From: Pandoraea fibrosis
Lineage (GTDB): Bacteria > Pseudomonadota > Gammaproteobacteria > Burkholderiales > Burkholderiaceae
Assembly: GCF_000807775.2 (NCBI RefSeq)
Contig: NZ_CP047385.1
Span: 5,394,001 to 5,458,000 of the forward strand
Length of the DNA stretch: 64,000 nt
Direction of reading: 5' to 3'
Positions within the stretch are counted from its first letter, which is position 1; each line of letters begins with the position of its first letter. The notes under the pieces are model-generated. The model had not been told where the DNA came from, did no database searches, and was given only the letters and a program-made list of their open reading frames with translations. Below, one piece after another: positions 10,280 through 17,910 of the stretch. The position numbers were made by a program, and so were the translations under genes.

Positions 10280-10393
10280 CTATTTGCCACTACCCGAAGA
10301 CGTCTGATCACAGGCGGCTGCCGGGCTCGACGCCACGACCACACCTGCCAGACCGGTCAAACAAAGCAGAACAGCAACCAACAGTTTGCGCAT
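10280..10393 (-). CDS. Small exported peptide, 37 residues
   Basis: This very short gene has a clear GGAGG ribosome site 8 nt before its ATG and a TATAGT box about 35 nt upstream. The product begins MRKLL, then a hydrophobic core (LVAVLLCLTGLAGVVVA) and ASSPAAA, followed by a short polar tail with one cysteine (CDQTSSGSGK). It looks like a signal peptide plus a tiny mature part. Cleavage after AAA would put cysteine first, but there is no proper lipobox. Its function is unknown. It is convergent with rep and divergent from the metallophosphoesterase. Confidence 0.55.
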   Translation of the reverse strand: MRKLLVAVLLCLTGLAGVVVASSPAAACDQTSSGSGK

Positions 10394-10634
10394 AGGCTCG
10401 CCTCCACTCGTCAGGTGAAGTTTCACTATAGAGGCCCATCCTTTCGATGACAAAGACATCTTGACCATCGGCGCAGCGCGGGCGATAGTCGGTAAAAAAC
10501 GGGCGAAACAGCGCGCGAATTGCGTTGATTTCGGTCCAATGCCCACACCTCCGGCGCGCATGTGATGCGTCTGGCACACACGACTTCGACGGGGGGTGCG
10601 GCACCGATCCTCAAGCCTTTGTGGAGCGTGGTGC

Positions 10635-11411
10635 GTGAGACTGCATATCCTGTCAGACCTGCATTTGTCCGTGGCGCCGTTGGCCATTCCCGACGTCGAG
10701 GCGGATGTCACGATTCTTGCCGGCGATATCAGCCGGCCGGCGCAAGCCATCGAGTGGGCGAAGCAATTGCCGCGCCCTGTCGTCTATGTCCCCGGTAATC
10801 ACGAGTTCTACGGCGCGACGCTCGCGGGCACACTGGCAGAACTGCGACGCCTCACGGCCGGCACCCACGTTCATCTGCTCGAGCGTGGCACGGTCGTGAT
10901 CGATGGCGTGCGCTTCGTAGGCACCACGCTGTGGACGGACTTCGCGCTGTACGACGCCGAGGGCAAGCACGATGCTGTCATCGAGGAATCGCAGAAGTTC
11001 GTGCGCGACTTCACGCGCATTCGTATTGGCGACCCGGCTGCACCGTGGTCCGATCTGCCGTTTTTCTCGCCGGACGACTGTGCCGCGTTGTGTCGTGAGA
11101 ACGTCGCGTGGCTCTCCCGAACGCTTGCCGCGCCGCATGACGGCCCGAGCGTCGTGGTCACGCACCACGCCCCGACGCCGCAGAGCATTCACCCGCGCTT
11201 CGCGGGATCGCTCGTCAATCCGGCCTTCATTTCGGATTTCACTTCGTTTGTCGACCAGTCCGACGCCGCGTTATGGGTCCACGGCCATACGCACGATTCG
11301 TTCGACTACCGGGTGGGCCGCACCCGGGTGCTGTGCAATCCTCGTGGCTATTGCTTCGAGGGCCGCGTTGAGAATGCGGCCTTCGATCCGCAGATGGTCG
11401 TGCGGGTGTGA
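10635..11411 (+). CDS. Calcineurin-like metallophosphoesterase
   Basis: From the GTG at 10635 (GGAG ribosome site 8 nt upstream) the 258-residue protein starts RLHILSDLHLS, so the first metal-binding motif (DxH) is right at the N terminus as in the family. GDISRP, GNHEFYG, a later THHAPTP and GHTHDSFDY complete the five metallophosphoesterase blocks, so a dinuclear metal centre is expected. No signal peptide is seen. The substrate is not predictable; similar stand-alone cytosolic proteins hydrolyse phosphodiesters or nucleotides. It converges on the cytochrome c gene across a shared terminator. Confidence 0.88.
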   Translation: MRLHILSDLHLSVAPLAIPDVEADVTILAGDISRPAQAIEWAKQLPRPVVYVPGNHEFYGATLAGTLAELRRLTAGTHVHLLERGTVVIDGVRFVGTTLWTDFALYDAEGKHDAVIEESQKFVRDFTRIRIGDPAAPWSDLPFFSPDDCAALCRENVAWLSRTLAAPHDGPSVVVTHHAPTPQSIHPRFAGSLVNPAFISDFTSFVDQSDAALWVHGHTHDSFDYRVGRTRVLCNPRGYCFEGRVENAAFDPQMVVRV

Positions 11412-11448
11412 TCCGGGACTTCGCTGCGTTGCACTGACAGAAATCAAA

Positions 11449-11473
11449 ATCCCCGCCGAAGCGGGGATTTTTT
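11449..11473. terminator. Bidirectional terminator between convergent genes
   Basis: An 8-bp perfect stem (ATCCCCGC with GCGGGGAT, CGAA tetraloop) carries T6 on the plus side and an A-run on the other. It serves the metallophosphoesterase on the plus strand and the cytochrome c gene on the minus strand. Confidence 0.85.
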
Positions 11474-11502
11474 ATGGCGATGCGGCAAGCCCGATATGCC
11501 GC

Positions 11503-12399
11503 TTACTTGGCCGCGCTCACCATGTAGTCGACGGCCGCCTTGACGTCGTCATCCGACGCATTGGCGGCACCGCCCTTCGGCGGCATGGCGTTCAGCCCCT
11601 TGAGAGCCGCGTTGTGCAGCGTGTCGATACCGGTGGCAATACGCGGTGCCCATGCGGCCTTGTCGCCGAACTTCGGGGCATTCATCACACCGCTCGCATG
11701 GCAAGCCATACAGACGGTGTCGTAGAGCTTCTTGCCTGCGTCGAGATTGCTGCCCGCGCCGGCAGCGGCCGGAGCGGCGGTCTTGAGCGAGGCCATGGCG
11801 GCGGCGGCAGCCGCGGCGGAGCCGGCGTCGGCGCCCGACGCAGCGGCCGGAGCCCCCGAGGCGGGTGCCGCAGCGGCGCCCGAAGCGGGCTGAGCCGGCG
11901 CAGTCGGTTCCTGCAGCTTGCCGCCCGAGGCGTTGGCCATGTAGACGATGGCGCGGCCGATTTCGTAGTCCGTCACGTCGTCGGGACTGGTGCCGCCACG
12001 GGCGGGCATCGCGCCTTTCCCGGCCAGCGCGATCTTCAGCATTTCGTCATAGCCCTGAGCAATGCGCGGCGCCCAGTCGGCGGAACCGACTTTCGGCGCA
12101 CCGGCGGTACCCGCGGCGTGGCAGGCGGCGCAAACGGCCTTATAGAGTTGCTCACCGGTCTGATAGACGCGGGGCGCGCTGGCATCCTTCACTTCGACCT
12201 TGGCCACGGGCGCAATGCGCTCGGCAATGGCTTTTTCGGTCATGGCGGAACTGCCGGCGCCGGTCAGGGCGTTGTTGCCCACGTAATTGACCAGCAGGAC
12301 GATGATAACGATCGGTACGAGAAAACCTGCGATGACTGCGGCGATGAGCTGCTTGGGTGTTTTGATCAGGGACTCATGCTCGTTATGTGCTTCACTCAT
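11503..12399 (-). CDS. Membrane-anchored cytochrome c5-type protein with two haem sites
   Basis: The 298-residue protein has a short cytosolic N terminus and one membrane helix (LIAAVIAGFLVPIVIIVLLVNYV, about residues 18-40). Two similar cytochrome c domains follow, each with a haem motif (CAACH, then CMACH), a GAPKVGSADWAPRI or NAPKFGDKAAWAPRI block and a methionine ligand region (KGAMPARGG and LNAMPPKGG). A roughly 60-residue Ala/Pro/Ser linker joins them. This is the cytochrome c5 family arrangement, an electron carrier on the periplasmic face that feeds oxidases or reductases. It stands alone, 124 nt before tRNA-Arg is left out of account only because that gene points the other way. Confidence 0.92.
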   Translation of the reverse strand: MSEAHNEHESLIKTPKQLIAAVIAGFLVPIVIIVLLVNYVGNNALTGAGSSAMTEKAIAERIAPVAKVEVKDASAPRVYQTGEQLYKAVCAACHAAGTAGAPKVGSADWAPRIAQGYDEMLKIALAGKGAMPARGGTSPDDVTDYEIGRAIVYMANASGGKLQEPTAPAQPASGAAAAPASGAPAAASGADAGSAAAAAAAMASLKTAAPAAAGAGSNLDAGKKLYDTVCMACHASGVMNAPKFGDKAAWAPRIATGIDTLHNAALKGLNAMPPKGGAANASDDDVKAAVDYMVSAAK

Positions 12400-12777
12400 G
12401 CGGATCTCTCAATAGTTTTTGTGGAAACCGAGTGCATCACACCGGACGGTCGGCACCATCCAGTCAAAATAACGAGCCATTGTAGCAACAAACCCTCGAC
12501 CGATGACACGCCAAGACGGTGCGCAGACGCCGCAAAAGTCCCGTATTTTCCCTAACTTACGCGAAAGCTAAAGCCATGTTCCGCATGCTTCGTGCGCAAA
12601 CTGCGGGGGCGTTGCAGTCACACGAAATCCGCGCAAGTGAGGCGCCCGGCATCGAATTGCCGCATTGTGGGGCATTGGTATGCACGGGGCATGGACGCCG
12701 CGCGGCAAAACCGCTATGCTTCTACCTCTTTGCCTACCGGCAGCGCGTTCGCGCCCTCTTCGCCGGTGGTCAGCATA
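12400..12777. other. Intergenic region between cytochrome c and tRNA-Arg
   Basis: This 378-nt gap holds the promoters of the cytochrome c gene (minus) and the tRNA (plus). I see no convincing coding sequence, repeat or conserved box in it; short open frames here lack ribosome sites. Confidence 0.5.
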
Positions 12778-12853
12778 GCGCCCGTAGCTCAGGGGATAGA
12801 GTATCGGCCTCCGAAGCCGAGGGTCACTGGTTCGATTCCAGTCGGGCGCGCCA
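12778..12853 (+). tRNA. tRNA-Arg (anticodon CCG)
   Basis: The acceptor stem GCGCCCG pairs perfectly with CGGGCGC (12843-12849), followed by discriminator G and an encoded CCA. The D-arm TAGCTCAGGGGATAGAG, the anticodon arm TCGGC/GCCGA with loop CTCCGAA (anticodon 12811-12813) and the T-arm GGTTCGATTCC are all in place. It reads CGG arginine codons. Confidence 0.97.
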
Positions 12854-13458
12854 ATCCAATCCATCGATTAACGAGATGTCACTCGGACACCCCGTTCGAA
12901 GCCGGATTGCGTGTTGGCGCGACGACCTGTAGAAGACCTCGCCCCGGAAAGCCCTGCCGAAGCCCCCCTCATCGTTCGCCACATCCATACGCACGCTAAG
13001 TAGTAACGCTAATATCTCAAGCCATAACACGCATATAGTATGGTCGTTATGGTGGCTGGCAGACCTGGGACATCAGGCGAGCAAGCATACCCGATTCCCC
13101 TGAGCAGGATTGGCTCCGCAGTGCAGCGTCGGCGTGATTGATATTCGACCGGCCGCACGTCCCCCCGGAGCGCGCAATCGGCCGGCTCTGAGGGTGACGT
13201 TTCACGAGAAGACAAGAACCCGGCGTTACGACGGCGCAAGACCGTCGAGCTCGCCCCGGAATTCGCGCTTAAGGAGACATCATGCGGTCCTCTGGCCACT
13301 CGCCCTGAGCCTTCTCACTATCCCCCGTTTTCGTTCGCCGAAGCGCTGCATGCGCTTGCCGGTTGCGCTCGTCCGCAAGGTCGTGGCGCGCCCTCGCACA
13401 TCAGGCGCACGGCGTTGGCATTCGCGACAGGTTGCATCATCCAAGAGTGAGGAGAGTC
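12854..13458. other. Long leader region ahead of the amine oxidase operon
   Basis: This 605-nt stretch contains the 29-bp palindrome at 13023-13051 and otherwise no gene I can support. Open frames crossing it have no ribosome site. If transcription starts near the palindrome, the amine oxidase mRNA would have an untranslated leader of about 400 nt. No riboswitch motif was recognised in it. Confidence 0.45.
13023..13051. promoter_or_regulatory. Cluster operator, copy 1 (upstream of amine oxidase operon)
   Basis: A 29-bp imperfect palindrome: outer half-sites CATAAC and GTTATG enclose the core CATATAGTATG, separated by 3 nt on each side. It is nearly the inverted copy of the site at 19408-19436. 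TATAGT inside the core could be a -10 box, but no good -35 is seen. It shares its core with four other sites near genes of this cluster and probably binds the local GntR regulator. Confidence 0.65.
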
Positions 13459-15102
13459 ATGTCAGACGCGCAACAAACCACGGGTAAGTCGTTCGGTTCG
13501 ATGGATTCGATGGCTGGGGCAGACGTACAGGGAGGCGGGGGCCGGTTGCGGCGCCGGGATTTCCTGATGCGTACACTCGCCATTGGCGGCAGCGGTCTCA
13601 TGCTGGCCACGATGAAGGCATGGGGCGTGGATCTCGCCTCGGTACGCACGTCGCCCCCGAGGCTCTCGGGCAGCGGACGCGGCAAGCGCGTGGTGATTCT
13701 CGGCGCCGGCCTTGCCGGCATGACCGCCGCCTACGAGCTTTCAAAGCTCGGCTATCAATGCGAGATCGTCGAAGCGCGCGGCTTTGCCGGTGGCCGTTGT
13801 CAGACCGCCCGCCGGGGCTTCGAGCTGACAGAGCTGGGCGGCGAGCGCCAGGTCTGCAACTTCGACGAAGGGCAGTACATCAACCACGGCCCGTGGCGCA
13901 TTCCGTTCTGCCAGCAGTCCACGCTTCACTACACGCGCGAATTCGGCGTGCCGCTCGAACTGTTCAACAACGACAACGACGCGGCCTACGTCTACAAGGA
14001 AAACATCGACGGCCCGCTTGCGGGCAAGCGTCTGCGTCAGTTCGAGATCAAGGCGGACATGCGCGGCTACACCGACGAACTCTTCGCCAAGACGCTGCGC
14101 GCGGGCAAGCTCAACGACCAGCTCAACGAAGGCGACAAGGCACTGTTGCTCGACTACCTCGTGCACGAAGGCTATCTGAACAAGAAAGACCTCGACTACA
14201 AGGGCACGTCGGCGCGCGGCTACAAGACCTACCCCGGCGTGCAGGCAGGCGAGTTGACCGATCCGCTGCAATTCGGGGATCTGCTCAAGTCGAAGCTCGG
14301 CAACATCTATCGCTCGGCCAACGACATCGAACAGCAAAAGACGATGCTCCAGGCCGTGGGCGGCATGGACCATGTGGCCAAGGCGTTCGAGGCCCGCACG
14401 AAGAAGATGATTCGCTACAACACCGAAGTCGTGAGTCTGCGCAACACCGACAGCGGTGTGGTGCTGCAGTGCAAAGACACGCGCACCGGCGCGGGACGCA
14501 CGATCAAGGGCGACTTCTGCCTGTGCACGATCCCGCTGTCCGTGCTCAAGCAGATCGACACCGACTTCTCCGACGGTTTCAAAGACGCCATGCAGGTCGC
14601 CTACGAGCCGGTCGGCAAGCTGGGCGTGCAGATGAAGCGCCGTTTCTGGGAAGAGGATCACTTCATTTACGGTGGTCACATCCAGACCGACATCAAGGGC
14701 GCCACGCTGATCTCGCTGCCGTCGACCAACTGGCAGGGACAGAAGGGCACGCTGCTGTCCTACTACAACTTCGGTGCGATGGCGGCACAGGTCAGTGCGA
14801 TGTCCCTGAAGGAGCGCACGGACTTCGGTCTGGCCGCAGGCGAAAAGGTGTTCCCGGGACAGTACCGCGACTCGGCCGAGTCGTCGTTCTCGGTGGCCTG
14901 GCATCGCGTGAAGTACAACCTCGGCGGCTGGGCCGACTGGAGCGAAGCCGGACGCCGCACCGCCTATCCCCGCCTGCTCAAGGGCGAAGGACGCACGTTG
15001 CTCGCCGGCGAACACATGAGTCATCTCAATGGCTGGCAGGCCGGCGCCATCGAGTCGGCCTGGTACCAGATCGAGCAATTGCATGCGCGTCTGAGTGCGT
15101 GA
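13459..15102 (+). CDS. Tat-exported flavin amine oxidase family protein
   Basis: The 547-residue FAD enzyme starts at the ATG with GAGGAGAG just upstream. Residues about 31-50 form a twin-arginine signal (RLRRRDFLMRTLAIGGSGLM), so it should be exported folded. The FAD-binding Rossmann motif VVILGAGLAGMTAAYELSKLG and VEARGFAGGRCQT follow, and the C terminus has LLAGEHMSHLNGWQAGAIESAW, the second FAD-contact region of the monoamine-oxidase family. The family oxidises amines to imines. Exported members paired with a cytochrome c, as here, are likely dehydrogenases that pass electrons to the cytochrome instead of oxygen; nicotine oxidoreductase NicA2 is a known precedent for cytochrome coupling in this family. 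The substrate is unknown. Confidence 0.88.
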   Translation: MSDAQQTTGKSFGSMDSMAGADVQGGGGRLRRRDFLMRTLAIGGSGLMLATMKAWGVDLASVRTSPPRLSGSGRGKRVVILGAGLAGMTAAYELSKLGYQCEIVEARGFAGGRCQTARRGFELTELGGERQVCNFDEGQYINHGPWRIPFCQQSTLHYTREFGVPLELFNNDNDAAYVYKENIDGPLAGKRLRQFEIKADMRGYTDELFAKTLRAGKLNDQLNEGDKALLLDYLVHEGYLNKKDLDYKGTSARGYKTYPGVQAGELTDPLQFGDLLKSKLGNIYRSANDIEQQKTMLQAVGGMDHVAKAFEARTKKMIRYNTEVVSLRNTDSGVVLQCKDTRTGAGRTIKGDFCLCTIPLSVLKQIDTDFSDGFKDAMQVAYEPVGKLGVQMKRRFWEEDHFIYGGHIQTDIKGATLISLPSTNWQGQKGTLLSYYNFGAMAAQVSAMSLKERTDFGLAAGEKVFPGQYRDSAESSFSVAWHRVKYNLGGWADWSEAGRRTAYPRLLKGEGRTLLAGEHMSHLNGWQAGAIESAWYQIEQLHARLSA

Positions 15103-15175
15103 GCCCGGCGCACAGCAAGCACGGTTTCAGAAGCAAAGTCAGTGGCAGTCAGAAGAAAAGGACAGGAGTGAGGCA

Positions 15176-15562
15176 ATGAAAAAGTTGTGGTCGATCGCGT
15201 TGTTCGGTCTCGCGGCCGGTATCGCACACGCACAGACGCCGTCGGGCAAAACCCTCTTCGGCAACAACTGCGCAGCGTGCCATCAGGCAGGCGGGCAAGG
15301 GATTCCCGGTGCATTTCCCGCACTTAAGGGCGACAAGTTCGTCCTGGGCGATCCTTCCAAGGTCGTCGAGACCGTGATCGGCGGACGAGGTGGCATGCCA
15401 ACGTTCAACTCGTCGCTCAACGACACGCAGATCGCCGCGGTCGTGAGCTTCATTCGCGGCGAGTGGGGCAATAACGCCGCCCCGGTCACGGTCGAACAGG
15501 TCGCGGCCGTGCGCAAGACCGTGGCGGCGAAGGAAGCGGAAGGCGGCTCCAAAGGCAACTGA
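15176..15562 (+). CDS. Periplasmic class I cytochrome c, probable electron acceptor of the amine oxidase
   Basis: The 128-residue protein has a signal peptide (MKKLWSIALFGLAAGIAHA, cleavage before QTPSG), one haem motif CAACH at residues 32-36, a GIPGAFPALKGD block and GGRGGMPTFNSSL, whose methionine is the likely axial ligand. It is a small soluble cytochrome. It begins 73 nt after the amine oxidase and precedes an exported RidA gene, so all three products meet in the periplasm. The natural inference is that it receives electrons from the reduced flavin of the upstream enzyme. Confidence 0.9.
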   Translation: MKKLWSIALFGLAAGIAHAQTPSGKTLFGNNCAACHQAGGQGIPGAFPALKGDKFVLGDPSKVVETVIGGRGGMPTFNSSLNDTQIAAVVSFIRGEWGNNAAPVTVEQVAAVRKTVAAKEAEGGSKGN

Positions 15563-15702
15563 CGCCCACGGCGTGCTGCGCCATACCGCACAGCACGCCG
15601 GCCCCGGGTAGCAGGAATAGCAAGCACGACAGTCACGCGTCGGAAAATCCGGCGCGCGTGGGCACGCGCGCGCCATCGATTCAACACTCTTCAGGAACTC
15701 AT

Positions 15703-16197
15703 ATGACGATATCAGCGAAAGGATGGTGGAAGGTCGCGGCGCTTGGCGCTGCCATGTGGTGGACACATGCCGCAGGCGCGCAGGAAGTCGTGCGCCATCT
15801 GCCGAAGACCCCCGGCCCGCTCGCGCTCGCCGTCGAGGTGCCGGCCAACGCGTCAACCGTGTATTTGAGCGGCCAGGTGCCCGAGAAGCTCGAAGGCGGT
15901 GGCTACGGCAACACCGAGCAGCAGACAGTCAGTGTGCTCAAGCGGATTCAGGCGCTGCTCGCGAGCATGAATCTCGGCATGAAGGACGTGGTCAAGATGC
16001 AGGTATTCCTCGTGGGAGACCCCGCGAAGAACAACGTCATGGACTTCGGTGGCTTCATGAACGGTTACTACCAGTTCTTCGACAAGAACGGTCCGAACCT
16101 GCCGGCGCGCTCCGTGTTGCAGGCGGCACGTCTGGTCGATCCGGGCTGGATGGTGGAAATCGAGGTGATCGCTGTGAAGCCGGCCGGTGCGAAATAA
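15703..16197 (+). CDS. Exported RidA family protein (enamine/imine deaminase type)
   Basis: The 164-residue protein joins a signal peptide (MTISAKGWWKVAALGAAMWWTHAAGA) to a RidA/YjgF domain. The STVYLSGQVP strand, the QQTVSVLKRIQALLASMNLGMKDVVKMQVFL core and LPARSVLQAARL, with the arginine that binds the substrate carboxylate, are conserved. RidA proteins hydrolyse reactive enamines or imines to ketones and ammonia; most are cytosolic. An exported version beside an exported amine oxidase suggests it hydrolyses the imine product in the periplasm. Start chosen at the ATG with AGGA upstream, since an earlier in-frame start would spoil the signal peptide. Confidence 0.88.
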   Translation: MTISAKGWWKVAALGAAMWWTHAAGAQEVVRHLPKTPGPLALAVEVPANASTVYLSGQVPEKLEGGGYGNTEQQTVSVLKRIQALLASMNLGMKDVVKMQVFLVGDPAKNNVMDFGGFMNGYYQFFDKNGPNLPARSVLQAARLVDPGWMVEIEVIAVKPAGAK

Positions 16198-16641
16198 GTC
16201 GGGCGGTCATGGCAGGGTGGACGATGCGCGCCAACGCTGGGCATCGTCCGTCACGGGAGTTCGGGAAATTGCGACGCTCCGGACAGGGAGCGTCGCGCCT
16301 CCGGACCACTTCAACGGCGTGCGCAACGCTTGCCATTCGGGAGGGGACTACGACGGAAAGCATACATCAAAATAATTAGGTATACAAATTTATAGTCGCG
16401 GCAAGGGAGACCGTCGGCGCCAGATGCGCCGGGTGGTTTGGGTATCGTCATTGTCCGGATTTTCTTCGCTATCGCTTTGGAGGCCGGCGAGGAAGATGTG
16501 CATCCTCAGGTACACGACAATTGATTAGTTATACGAAATATATTGCCGGAACCTGTACGATCTGACGACAGTAACGAGGCCGCGGCGGTGCTACTATGAC
16601 CGGCCGCTGCAGGGCGGTTGGCGCATTGGGGAAGGCATTAA
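16198..16641. other. Intergenic region ahead of the porin, with two AT-rich repeat elements
   Basis: This 444-nt gap has no supported gene. It contains two related AT-rich elements about 149 nt apart: 16375-16395 (ATTAGGTATACAAATTTATAG) taken in part as ATTAGGTATAC, and 16524-16544 starting ATTAGTTATAC. Both are clear low-GC islands in GC-rich surroundings and may be regulator sites or promoter elements of the porin gene. The GntR-type core of the neighbouring sites is absent here. Confidence 0.45.
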
Positions 16642-17712
16642 ATGAAGACATGGGCATTTCCTCTGGCCGCCGGGGCGCTGATCGCCTCGCCGGCGTTCGC
16701 GCAATCGAGCGTGACAATGTTCGGCGTGGCGGATGCGAGCCTTCGCTATCTGTCTGGCGCTACCAGTGACAACAAGAGCAGTTTCGCGCTCACCGACGGC
16801 GCCATCTCGCAAAGCCGTTGGGGCATCTATGGCAAGGAAGACCTCGGTCAGGGCATGAAGGCGCTCTTCATGCTCGAGGGCGGCTATCACCTGAACAACG
16901 GGACGTCGCAGCGCACCGGCAAGATTTTCAACCGTAAGGCATACGTCGGCCTCGAGGGCGACTACGGCAAGGTCACCATCGGCACGCAGGACAACCCGCT
17001 CTGGGAGCTCCTGATCGAGGGCTGGGATCCACTCACGGTCGGCAACTACGACCAGAACGAGTGGATGCCCGTCGTGTTCGGCACTAACGGCCCGAACGGT
17101 GCCAACAACGCCGTCAAATACTCGAAGCGGTATCAGGACATCCAGGTCGGCCTGGAATACATCGTCGGCGGCGTGGCAGGCAGTACGGCGCGCAATTCCG
17201 GCTACGTGCTCTCGGTGGCCTATGTGGGCAAGCCGTTCGGCATTGCCGCGAACGTGCTGCAGAACCGGGACATTCAGGCCAATACACAGATGATCTACAA
17301 CCTGGACCTCAAGTACGAATGGGGTCCGGCCACGCTCACACTCGGCTACTACAACAGCAACGACAAGACCGGCTTCGTCGACGGTTTCCTCTCGGGCCGT
17401 GGGGTGGCAGGCGGCCCGAACCCGCGCAAGGACAACGCGTTCTTCGCGGGCGTGGCGTATCAGGTCTCGAAGCCGCTCACGCTGTCGGCCGCCGTGTACT
17501 ACGACCGTGCCAGCAACGTGAACGGCGTGACCGGCGATGCCGGCGACGGATCGCGAGAGACCTATGTGCTGCTCGCAGAGTACGGCTTCTCGCGCCGCAC
17601 CACGCTGTACGGCACGGTGGACTACAGCGTCGGTCACGGGGCTCAGCGCGCCGAGTTCCCGAATGGCCGCGACCAGACAGGTGTCGGCGTCGGCTTGCGG
17701 CACCGCTTCTGA
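16642..17712 (+). CDS. Gram-negative porin (Burkholderia OmpC-like, trimeric)
   Basis: The 356-residue outer-membrane protein has a signal peptide (MKTWAFPLAAGALIASPAFA, cleavage before QSS). It opens with SVTMFGVADASLRYLSG and contains SRWGIYGKEDLGQGMKALFMLEGG, FNRKAYVGLEGDYGKVTIGTQ and a C-terminal strand GVGVGLRHRF ending in phenylalanine, all standard for the beta-proteobacterial 16-stranded porin family. It would let small hydrophilic solutes cross the outer membrane. Its place between the periplasmic oxidase unit and the MFS transporter suggests it serves substrate entry. It ends at a strong terminator. Confidence 0.95.
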   Translation: MKTWAFPLAAGALIASPAFAQSSVTMFGVADASLRYLSGATSDNKSSFALTDGAISQSRWGIYGKEDLGQGMKALFMLEGGYHLNNGTSQRTGKIFNRKAYVGLEGDYGKVTIGTQDNPLWELLIEGWDPLTVGNYDQNEWMPVVFGTNGPNGANNAVKYSKRYQDIQVGLEYIVGGVAGSTARNSGYVLSVAYVGKPFGIAANVLQNRDIQANTQMIYNLDLKYEWGPATLTLGYYNSNDKTGFVDGFLSGRGVAGGPNPRKDNAFFAGVAYQVSKPLTLSAAVYYDRASNVNGVTGDAGDGSRETYVLLAEYGFSRRTTLYGTVDYSVGHGAQRAEFPNGRDQTGVGVGLRHRF

Positions 17713-17749
17713 AAAGCATCCCCTGAAGGCTTCATGCGTCGTACCTTGA

Positions 17750-17777
17750 CCACCGCGATCGTTGCGGTGGTTTTTTT
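17750..17777 (+). terminator. Intrinsic terminator of the porin gene
   Basis: A perfect 7-bp stem (CCACCGC with GCGGTGG, 7-nt loop) is followed by T7, 37 nt after the porin stop. Confidence 0.88.
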
Positions 17778-17848
17778 ATGCGCAGCATCTCGTGCACGTC
17801 GACCGGTGGAAGGCGGTCGGTCCGATCGATCCGGCGTGTCGCGGACGC

Positions 17849-17882
17849 AAAAAAAGCGCCGTTGCCCAAAGGCAGACGGCGC
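17849..17882 (-). terminator. Intrinsic terminator of the MFS transporter gene
   Basis: On the minus strand a 7-bp stem (17876-17882 with 17856-17862), extended by an inner TGCC/GGCA pair set, ends in T7 (17855-17849), 28 nt after the MFS stop. Confidence 0.85.
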
Positions 17883-17910
17883 GTCGTGTGCCGGAAAGCC
17901 GGCAGCGGCG

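Noticed and set aside
13620..15179. 519-codon frame overlapping the amine oxidase in another frame
   Set aside because: The amine oxidase frame carries a Tat signal and intact FAD motifs; the other frame is a low-complexity Arg-rich shadow.
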